NCBI RefSeq assembly: GCF_947172395.1
Contig: NC_069107.1
Coordinates: forward strand, 10,026,101-10,090,100
DNA: 64,000 bases
Direction: 5' to 3'
Origin: Bicyclus anynana
Lineage: Eukaryota > Arthropoda > Insecta > Lepidoptera > Nymphalidae
The first letter of the stretch is position 1; every line of letters starts with the position of its first letter. The notes under the pieces are model-generated. The model saw only the letters and a program-made list of their open reading frames with translations, ran no database searches and had not been told where the DNA came from. This document shows, in pieces, positions 11,490 through 23,300 of the stretch. Made by a program: the position numbers and the translations under genes.

Positions 11490-14400
11490 CTAAAACAGAG
11501 GACGCTGATTAGATGTCCGTTTGCATTAATTTTTGACGTGAACACGTCTTTAAAAATGCTTCCATAGCTTGGATTAAATTTAAAGTCTTATTGAACGAAA
11601 AAATATTTTGGATTCGCTGCGAATTTAAGGTATTTTTTTTACTCTACGTTACATCCGCGGAAAACTTTCACTTTATTAGCAGAAATGTATAAACAAGGAA
11701 GTCTTTTAATTTAACTCACTTTATAATAATAATTTTTCTTTCTAATAATTTTAACTCACCTCTTTTAGAGACACCACTCCAATGAGTCGTCCGATGGCCG
11801 TGACGTAGGCGCGACTCACTCCCAGCGTGGAGAACAGCGAATGTACCTGCAAATCATAGTATATTAGATCAGCGGTTCCCAAAAGGTGTTCCGCGGAACC
11901 CTGAGTTTCCGTGAAAGGCCCTCAGGGGTTCCGCGAAAATTCAAGATTTCCATATTGTAAATCGTTTCACGTTTCACTTGTGATAATATTAATCGAAGTA
12001 ATCTATTATTCATTTTCAATTAACCAAAATTCCGAAATTCCATGGCACCGTGTAGGAAACCGATATGCTTCTGGCGCGATACCACACGCCACGAGACGTA
12101 AGTTTATTTCTTTAATTTACTTCTTTCTTAAGCTAGGGTTCCGCCGAAAAATGGTGAAACAAAAAGGGTTCCGAAGTCAATAGAATTCGAGAACCGCTGT
12201 ATTGGACAACTGCTTCCACGTCGAAACTGTTTTAACATTCAAACTAAAAGATTTCCACTAGGCTTATTATTATTTTCAGCAAAAATATTACAATAGTAAC
12301 AAATACAACAAATATCTTCCCCTTTCTAACCTAGGACTGGGTACCACAAGACTAACGTAGAGCAAAGGGGCTCGATCGGTGCAACAGTTACCTTGAGCAG
12401 TGAGGTCCGCTCCACTAGCTGGAAGGGCGCGGGGTCGATGTGGCAGATGTACAAGGTCTCGTCCTCGTACTCCGAGTCATCGTGGTGCTGCAATTTAAGG
12501 AATAATCAAAATCACCATCATGTGCCATTCAAACCAAAGTTTGACGGTCAATTTGTGTTAGGATTTCCAAAGGAGATGGTCCAAAATTGTATGGAGCAAA
12601 GGATCAGTCATTAAACCCTGGTGGAAAATAAAATAAAATATTTCTTTTAACTATTTTTGATTATACAAATCTACGAATTTACTTTAATTCTTTCGAAATT
12701 CCCAAGAATTTCCCACGAAATGAAGGTGAATAATGGCGGATTGATGACGTTTTCAATGCAGTAGTCGATTTGACGTTTGCTGTCAATTGCCATGATATAG
12801 TTGCTATAAGGGCGCCATCTTCATATAACTCAAAAACTTGGGTTTTAGTTTTATTTAGTTAGATTAAATATATGTCACTGTAATAAATTTTAATAAAATT
12901 CTTGTACTTTTTTAAATTTAATGATATGGTACAAGAGAGGACTTGAAACGGACCATCTCATTTATATTTCAATCAGTTCACTCTTTCATATGATCCAATT
13001 GTGCCACTTCAAATCTAAAGGAGCATCTGATTGTAGAAAGTTTTCGTGACTCACCAGCTCTCGTTTCCTGGCGATCTGCAGCATCCGGTCGAAGTCGATC
13101 TCTTTGGCCATCTCCAGCTGCTCCCACGCCTTCTGGTCCTCGGGAGACATGTCGCACACGCGTTCACGAGGCTGCAACGTATAACAACAATCGCATTAAA
13201 CACTGAAGATTTGTTCAATAAGAATTAGCGAACAAGAGTTTACTATCCACAATTGAAGCGTGTTGTAGCTGGAGAGCCTGTCGACATTTTTGGGTAAGTA
13301 TTTGAGGCAACCAACACTGCGCTTTGTAGTGCGGGGTCGCCATTCCAGCACCTTGGGACCCCAACATCCATCGGCTCTTCGAACTATGTGCCCCACCCAT
13401 TTCAGCTTCGCGACTCGTTGAGCTATGTCGATGACTTTGGTTCTTCTACGGATCTCCTCATTTCTGATTCGATCACGCAGAGATACTCCGAGCATAGCTC
13501 GTTCCATCGCCGGCTGTGTGACTCTGAGCCTTTTTATGAGGCCCATAGTTGGCGACCGAGTCGAGTGTTGGTCGCCCCCCACCAGGTGGACTGACGACAT
13601 CGAGCGAATCGCAGGTATTCGCTGGATGCAGGTGGCTCAGTATCGTGATGTTTGGAAGTCCCTACAAAAGGCCTATGTCCTGCAGTGGACGTCCTTCTCC
13701 TGCGGAAGAAGCTCATAATATGGCTTTCAATCAAGAACTTGCTGTCTTTTCAAGCGTCAAATGTGTGTGGTGGTCAACTGGCATGGTGATTCGGGTGGTT
13801 TCTGAGTCTATCTTGGTATTTTGTTGTTACTGAATTTTTCTTGAATTTCCGGTATTCGTAGAAACCACGACAAATTCATAAATATTAAAATATTTCGCAC
13901 TCACCAGTTGCACCTTCTTGTTGATGGAGGGGCTGCGCGGCAGGCCGCCCAGCTGCTCCGTGAGCCCGCTCTCCACGTCGGGCAGCAGCGTCGAGCGCTT
14001 GAAGATGGCTTCGAAGGCGGCGCGGATCCTACCACCACATGTCACCTTATTACTTTTGTTTGATGCGTGGGTTGCGTAACGCAGTTTATTTAGGTTAGTA
14101 TTTTAAGGTACAGCTAAGAAATTAAAACATTTTTTATCAATATTATTATCAATAAGTATAATATGAGATTGAAATGTGAGCCTGCCTACAAAAATTTTGT
14201 CGGTTTACATAAAGTAGGTACATGTCTCGCTTGCTCGACTCGAGAGGGCGGGCGACGGGGGTCAATAGAACATTTATTGGCTCCCGGATGTTGATTGATT
14301 AAAAGTCAGCGTGAACGAGTTGGTCTTGTTGAGGATGTGAGGATGGAGTCAATACCTGGTCTCCGCGCCGGTGACGGTGGTGTACACCGACGGGTGCAGC

Positions 14401-17400
14401 GCGACGGGCGTCTGCGGGCCGCTGCCGGGCGACACCAGCCCGCGCGTCAGTGTGAACGAGTTGGTCTTCTTGAGGATCGACTTGGGCCGGAAGAGCTGTC
14501 CTGGGGCTGTCAAAGTGTACCGAACATAAGTGCTACTCCAGTGGAAAATCGTCATCTTGATTATCATCATTAACAGTCGATGGACATCACCCGGACGTGG
14601 GTTTTTTTACTCACGATCTCGGGGACTGATACACGCAGGCCAAAACACCCTTCCAGAAGCAGAGATCAGAGTCTCTAAGGAGACGCCTTTCGCAAGGCCT
14701 CTATTATTCAAAGGCCGCACAAAAGGCTCATGTTAAAGCCTTATGTAGCAGCGAATGATGACGATGATGATGTCGATGACGATGACGATGACGATGATCG
14801 AATTAACAATTACCAGGGATGAGTCCGCCCTGGTCCTGCGTGGTGAGCGAGCCGCCGCGCGTCATGCCGCCCGGCACCTGCAGCATGTCAGGTGCTGGAG
14901 TCACCTGACAAAACACCATCAAAATATATAGTGAAACATAAAATTCAAAGTCTCCATTTTTATTCTGACTTGAGATCTCACTTCATACAAAGCAAACATG
15001 TAGTCTAAGAAGGTAATAGGTGTTAGCTTGTCACAAGACTACTACTAGACATGCATTATAACGAGAATGCCTCTGACTTTGTCAGTGTTAACCAAACTTG
15101 AAGATTATATAATTATTTATTTATTTTGCTATCATCCGCGAAAAGTCGACTCTAACTGACTTGACTCTAAGACTTTGCAATTGCACGTTGTAGAGTCAAC
15201 ATCTCCTGAAGATGCTCCGGTTTCGGGGTGAAACGTACGTAGAGAGTATTTTGTCGGACCTGGGTGACGTTGTCGCATGGGTTCGTCGACTTTTCGCGGA
15301 TGATAGCAAAATAAATAAATCATTATATAATCATGATGAACTTCCGCAAAGTAACGCCTGCTTCTATCCAAAACTTGAAGATCTTGCAGTCCTGATGTCA
15401 CCCTCAGAAGGTGGTACTACTCCACCAGTTGCTAGAAAACTTGTCAAAGAACCTGTCGAGGGTATTCTGGTCCTCCGCCTTTCCTGATGTCACCTTAGAC
15501 GGTGAGACCTTCTTAACTAGACTCATCAAACTCCTCACCTCGAATCTTGACGGTCTTCTAGTCTTTCTCTTCTCCTCGTCTCTTCTCCTGGCTGCCTCTG
15601 CCTCCCGCTGCCACAACGCTGCCACCTGCAGGCGCCTGGAGCGCCCCACTTGCAGCTCGATAACTCGCACCAGCTCCCAGCGGTGTATGGAGCCCAACAG
15701 TACCATGGATGAAGGACTGTCTACCAGGGGGAAACTCTTGATCGTCTGTGGGTTCAAATAAATAGGTATCTTTATCTTGTAGGCGCGTGTCGAAAAACGG
15801 GTTGTCATCAGAGGCGGATTTAAAGGGCAAAACACTATTATTGATTGATAAACCCTCGAGTGGCAGAGGATAACCTTGAGTGAAGTCCCAGACTTTTACT
15901 CCCCTTCTCCAAGTCATTCTCCCTGCCTATCTCCAAGAAGGATTATACACGCGGGTGAAACCACGCGGCGACAGTTAATTACACATAATATACAAAATTA
16001 CACATGCAAGACAATTCTGAATAAATAAAACACCACAGTGGAGACCATACCTTGTTCTCTTTGAGGATGTCCTTCAACTGCTGGAAGGTCATCCTGTTCC
16101 AGATGTACTTCACGTCGCGCACCATGAAGTCTTCCACACAGATGTCGTACATACCTGCAATACAAGGGATGATGATGAAAGATGGATTCATTATTATTAT
16201 CTAATCATGACTTTTTCAAAAGAGCAGCTGTTGAGTTTCTTGCCGGTATCTTCTCAGCAGAACCTGCCTTCCGAACCGGTGGTAGAATCTTAACAAATAG
16301 TCAACTGACGTGTCAAAAGTGCTTGTAAACTGAGCCTACTTGAAATAAATAATTTTTCATTTTGACTCATCAAATTTAATATACTTAACCAATATCAATT
16401 TTGTTTAGTACATGGAATAAGGGTTTTTTTATTCTTTACAAGTTAGCCCTTGACTGCAATCTCAACTGATGGTAAGTGATAATGCAATCTAAGATGGGCG
16501 CGGGCTAACTTGTTAGGAGGATGAAAAATCCATACCCCTTTTGGTTTCTACACATCGTACCGGAACGCTAAATCGCTTGGCGGTACGTCTTTGTCGGTAG
16601 GGTGGTAACTAGCCACGGCCGAAACTTAATTCAAAATTCATGTATTTTTCAAATTTCCCAAACGTCAAAAACGCTGTCGTCCATTTTGTGACGTCACAAT
16701 GTTAGTTGATGTCAAACTAATTGTTAACTAATATTTTTGTCAAAATATGCTCGGATTGTAAGGAATTTGTTATAGTGCTTATGTACTTATTAATATTTTT
16801 TTTATTCACAATAATTTATTTTATTTAAAAATTATTTTTCATGTTCACTTGTTATGGCTACTTTAAATTGTAATATTCTTTGTAACTGTATGTGGCCTTA
16901 TTTTTGTTTATTTTATATTTTCTGTACATATTTTGTTAAACGCTGTTACAAATAAATAAAATGGACACAACTGAAAAGTTAGAGGTGCATGCCCCGGACC
17001 GGATTCGAACCCACACCCTCGGAGGCAGGGGTCATTTCCACTGGGCTATCACGATAATACACGATAAAAGCCCATAGTCCAAATTAAATAGCATAGTTAT
17101 TAAATTTTAAACACTTTACAACAAGCGTGAACTATAAAATATTAACTGTCAAGATAAAGTGTGTCGTACAGTGAACGTACACAGTTTTCAGTGCGCGTAC
17201 AGAGGACGAGGTGGCCGAGTGGTTAAGGCGTTGGACTGCTAATCCAATGTGCTCTGCACGCGTGGGTTCGAATCCCATCCTCGTCGACAGCTTTTGTCAT
17301 TTTTTAAACAATAATTTTGAAGAAAAAAAAATATAAAAATTTCTCTTCAAGCCTCAAAAACAAACCTGTGTTTGTCTTTCATACAAAATACACATAAAAA

Positions 17401-20297
17401 TAACTATAACGCTAAACAAATGTGCAGAAAATTGGAAAGTATACGAAAATTTATATTTCAACTTTGCGTGTTTAACAGTTGGCGTGTTTGATGAATGTCA
17501 ATTTAACAGATAACTTATTTTTTGCATTAAATATAAGTTTAATAGTTAATTTATTTTCAATTTTTTTATATTAAACTTTGTACATACAATGCTGTGTATC
17601 AATACAATGTCTATCAAATTCAGCTACCTACTCGTACTTCCAAAAAAACCTATTAAAACAACAAAAAAATTGTCATTTTGTTGAATGTGAGATTTTATTC
17701 CGGTTTTTAGTATTTGTTGTTTTAGTGGCAACATAAATAAATCAACTGTCAACTATAACAATTCAACTATAACTGCGCGATGGCACAGACGGACAGACAA
17801 CAATGTAACAACTAAAAACACCGTTTTTTAATATTTTTTTTATTTATTCCATTTTGAATTGAATATTCATAGCTAAGAAAAGACGTCTATCAGTGTCACA
17901 ATTCACAACACTCAGAGGCACAATTATCCGCCCACTTTAATATGAGGAGAGTACATTAAAGTAGTAGTAATCCCGTTTAACTCGCCTACATGTCACACGC
18001 GTGTAATTCCAAATGCGACCAATAAATTACAACATATAGATCAGGACATCATAGCATTCCAAGACAAGACTAATAGGTACATAACATCTAAAGAACTGGA
18101 AGACCCTGACAGCAAACGACCCTTGACATGATCTAAACTGAAAATTTTAAAGACGCTGTCAAAAGTTTTTGAAAATTGAAAATTTTGTAATTGCAAATGC
18201 ATCAAAATCTTTTTGTCATGTCAATATATAAGTGATTACTTTAAGTAGCATACTTAGGTAGTCTTCACGCCAAATACACTATTTTTTATAACTATGAATG
18301 TGTACTATTTTTCACTATCCCCCACCCATATCCCGTTTATTACGCTTTCCCGTCTAAGACGCGTTTTTAGTTGGGTCACTGCGAAATCGTATTAAACGGG
18401 TTCTACTGTATAGTTACTCACGGCTGGCTGAAGACAGCAGGTCGGGCAGATACGGCAGCTTCTTGATGAGGATGATGCTGTCGAAGCACGAGGGCTGCAG
18501 TAGCGCTGCCGTCGCGTTGGCCGCTAGCACTGCCGCCATTATCGGCAGCAGGTGCGTCACCTACCACCACAATAACCTCTTTGAGACAACCAAGGGCTGA
18601 GTCTTTGGCTAAATTGGCTACTTGACAGTTTTCAAATGAAAAAAAAAACAATCAATAAAAAAACAGTGTGTGTGTGTGGGTGTGTGTGACTGACCTGGCC
18701 CGTCATCTCGATGCAGATGACAATAGTGGAGACAGTGTGAGTCACGGCGCCAGTAAACGCCGCCGCTCCCACCGTCGCGTAGCCGCCTGTTAGACAAATA
18801 CTTCGTTTACTATTACTGTCACTTTACAGGCTTACTTTATATAAAAAACAACACGTATAAGACTAAAGAGAAGATATTTTCTTTATAGACATTTTAGCTG
18901 TTTCGTTGATATGTGACGACATTAAGGCGAAATTATTATGGAAAATACTTCCCAGTACCCTGTATATACATGGTGGCTCACCCGGCAAGATCTTCTGTAT
19001 GTGTCCGCCGTAGGCCACGCCCAGCGGGCAGAAGTAGTGCATGACCTCGCCCGTGAAGCGGCCTAGCGACGCGCCCATCTTGAACGCCGGCACGAAGATG
19101 CCCGCCGGCACCGGCAGCGTGCATGCCACCATGCTCAGGAAGAACTGCCGACCACATCATCATCATATCAGCCGATGGACATCCACTCCAGGCTCAGACC
19201 AATTATTGAATAGGACCTGCCTCGCTAGACGTTACTTTTCTGTCAAAGTATATGATCAACGATCTAATGCGATTATAAAAACTGTCTCTATAGTATAGAG
19301 TACAAGATATATACCAAATCTAAGCTCATTTTCTTCAGAAAATGACAGACAATTTTGTACTTGACTATGAGTGCCATACAGGTCCATCTATAATTGGTCT
19401 GAGACTCCAGGACATAAGGCTTTCTGTAGAGACTTCCAAACATCACGATCCTGAGCCGCCTGCATCCAGCGAATCCCTGGGACTCGCTTGATGACATCAG
19501 TCCACCTGGTGGGGGTTGACCAACACTGCGCTTTGTGCACGCCACCATGCTCAGGAAGAACTGCCGACCATACACATCATCATCATCATATCAGGCGATG
19601 GATATACACTCCAGGACATAAGGCTTTCTGTAGGCACTTCCAAACACCACGATCCTGAGCCGCCTGCATCCAGCGACTCCGTGTGACTCGCTTGATGTCG
19701 TCAGTCCACCTGGTGGGGGTCGACCAACACTGCGCTTTCTATTGAGGGGTCGCCATTCCAGCATCTTGGGACCCCAACGTCTCTCGGCTCTTCAAACTAT
19801 GTGCCCCGCCCATTGCCACTATAGCTTCTCGACACGTCGAGCTATATCGCTGAATTTGGTTCTTTTATATTATGGTATTTGTATATTATTAAGTTACATT
19901 AAGTTCTTTATTCTTTCTCAATAAAAAAAAAATAAACAGTAAAAGTTATCACCAAAAATTCTTCGAATATCTTTCTCAAAGATATTCGAAGAATTTACTT
20001 ATATGTTTGCCCAGCTGTGGACTAAGTAAGCTGGGATTCGATCCCAGTGTCTAGTGTAATTAGTAGTTCTCAACCATTACACCACGGAATGCTTTACACT
20101 AATTACCAATTTTACCATCTGATTGGTAATTTAATATTGTTTGAACAGTTGGTGCGTCTTTCTTATTCGTTATAGTCAAGGAGACACAGTGTTGGTCGAC
20201 CCCCCACCAGGTGGACTGACGACATCAAGCGAGTCGCAGGTATTCGCTGGATGCAGGTGGCTCAGTATCGTTATGTTTGAAAGTGCCTACAAAAGGC

Positions 20298-20371
<74 letters not shown>

Positions 20372-23300
20372 AATGAATGAATGAATTATACAAAACAAGC
20401 CCACGTGGAATGGTGGCAAGAATAGGGATGGTGACAGTTTTTTAAATTGTATATAAATCGAGAGTATGCTAATAGTAAAGCAATTTCGTAAAAGTAACAG
20501 GGTATCTACTTTCAGAGCTACAGGGATTTAAAGGGTCAGATTTACGGCTCTGCCGCGGATCCCTGAAAAACGCCCGATACAAAATGGTACGAACTAATGA
20601 CGTCGTAGGCACTTAATGATCGTTAGATTCGTGCGTTCAAACAAAATCACTAATATCTTTATTATTTGCGCTTTTATGTTTTATACTTAGTTCATTTCTT
20701 AAAAAATGTCACGTTTAATGTAAGGAAGCTAAATCTGTATGAATTTTCATCTAATTACGATAAAAGATTTTTAATAGATTTTGAAATTTTATAATCTCAT
20801 TTATTTTGCAAATATCCAGACAATCTTTGTTTTTTATGTATAAATTAGTTAACATTGAACCTTTTTACCCGAATGTATCATAAAAATCAATATATTCAAA
20901 CTTATTCATCATCCCCATACAGGCTGATCCTTTGTGTAAAAAATGAGCCAGCCCTGTCTGTTCTGTCACCAGTCGAGGCAACTAGCCGCGGTGAAATGAT
21001 TCAGTGAATGGCCCAAGGGTGTCTACGGCAAAAGGCAAATATCCTCTCAGTCAGAGAGGCACACTTGTACTTCACCGGCTTCAGCTTTTTCTGCTGCGGC
21101 TCCCGGTTTTGATTCTGTTTCCCTGATATGACACGGTGCTAATGTGTCAACGCATTAGGACTCGCCCTATTTCAAAGAGAACCAGCGTCAATCCATCAGG
21201 TCTCTTGCCCGACTTATTACAGTTTATTTAAAATTCCAATAAACCGAATTTTAAACAGTCGTCTCAAACGAATTGAGCTGTTTTGCTTTTGCATACGCGT
21301 TCGGTTTATGCATGCTTGATGTAATTCTGAATCCAACATGACGGATTCCAACGATGACAAATCAGTCACAAATTACATTATAAATTAATTTTAATATTAA
21401 TTACATAAAATTGAAAATTTTGAAAGACCCTCGTATGTCATGAAATTATTAATTACACTCACGATCTAATCATCAATATTCTCTTTCAATGCGCTTTCAT
21501 TTGAAACCTCACTCGAGTATATATTTACCGACACTCTCTTTAACCCATTTTTAATAGTGTTTTTTAGAAAAATAAAAATAACATTGTTTAAAATTTAAAA
21601 AAAAGGACAAATATAAAAAAAAAACTCACGATAGAGAAGAAGTATATGATGAGGCATCCGAAGTGGTCCACCTCCGGCGTGCGCCAGTGGTCCACGATGG
21701 CCGCCTGCTCCGCCGTCAGCGAGTCCGACCACGTGAAGTTGGCGAATAGAGACAACACCTACAATGGAAAACAAAGTTACATTTTTTATACTATACAGGA
21801 TGCTCGGGAGTATTTCCCATAACTCTAGGGCTATGCCGATAATTCTTTAAAAAAAATTAATTAAAAATGTCCAAGGAACATGTAAGAAATGCTTTTACTA
21901 AATTAAAAAAAGTTCTCTGTGACCGCAATTTGAAAATATCTCTGAGGATGAGAGTAGCGCGATGTTACGTTTTTTCTGTGTTACTTTATGGGGTTGAAGC
22001 CTGGACACTAACACAAGCGATGTGTAGTAAGCTTGAGGCATTTGAGATGTGGGTTTACAGGCGGATACTGCGAATATCATGGAGGGATCGTGTACGCAAT
22101 ACTACTGTGCTGCAACAAATGGGAAAACCAACAGAAGTTCTGCAACTAGTCCAAAGGAGGACGCTCGAATACCTGGGTCATATAATGCGAAACTCCAAAT
22201 ATCACCTGCTCCAGCTCATTATCCAGGGAAAGATAAAGAGGAAACGAAGGCCTGGTCGTAGACGTACATCTTGGCTCAAGAACTTACGCCAATGCTTTAA
22301 TATGAGTACCAGATCACTCTTTTGGGCAGCAGTGAACAAAGTTAAATTAACCTTAATGATTGCTAACCTCCGATAGGAGATGGCACTATAAGAAGAAGAA
22401 GGAAAATGTGTTCTAAAATTAATATTTCCGGAGTAAAAAATGTTTCTTTTGTAAATAGATCTTAAATTGTCATCCTTATATGACCTAGCCATTATTCATT
22501 GATAATCATCATGAAGTAGCTTACTAGTGTAGTGCGGAGTGCCGGTTGCAATATTTCGTCGATATGGACAAGCTTACCACTACGATTACGTATTTTAAGA
22601 TACAAGGATAGATAAAGGCGTGTGCTACAACGATCTCACCTGTTCCTGGTTGCCCAGGTCGGCGGCCATGTATTTCCCGATACCCGGGGGAAACAGGATC
22701 GACATCACCGCTAGCGTCATGAAGCCCGGGTAGATGAAGCGACTGTGGGAAGGAATATCATTACAACCTTAATAATTATGATAAATATTATAAATTTATC
22801 ATTTTTCATTACATACTCGTATCACATTATATCTATAGTTTAAGTAATAATTATTTATTTTAAATTGTAACACATATTTGCTGCTTATTTTGATTTAGTT
22901 TATTTGAATGTATTCATAATAGCTGTGACGTTACACGGGTGTCAGCTGAAAATCACCGTCGTGTATTATGCTTGTATTAGTGCATGGGATATGCTGAGCT
23001 GTACAGGGTGCACAGCTTAGCACTACTTTTTTTAAGGGTTACAGACAGACATGCTGTCAAAAGGATAGGGTATTTATTGACTGTCTGTAACTTTTAGATA
23101 TGAATAAATTTATTTTCTTTCTTTCTTCTTTCATAAAATCTTTGTCTCAAAAATATTGAACAGACTTCAAAGATGCATTACTGTAAAAAGTGAAAAATAA
23201 CATTGTACCTATGTATTTTTTATTGATCGATTATTGATATTCGATTTTGACTTTACTACATACTACACTGACGCCTTGATACTCAGACAAATTACATAAA

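Noticed and set aside
10453..11567. Series of 100-154 codon plus-strand frames (SCRRRSVRGQLVGVFVG-type repeats)
   Set aside because: They are translations of the 121-bp minisatellite on the wrong strand; the unit length is not divisible by three and the minus strand holds the real channel exon.
15404..15835. Single 143-codon minus-strand gene
   Set aside because: It is ClC exon 16 plus flanking intron on both sides; only 15539-15745 is supported as coding.
20036..20095. Possible minus-strand tRNA
   Set aside because: Boxes A and B present but acceptor and anticodon stems fail to pair.
20225..20419. Poly-Asp and poly-Ile frames
   Set aside because: Translation of an (ATG)n microsatellite at a LINE tail.
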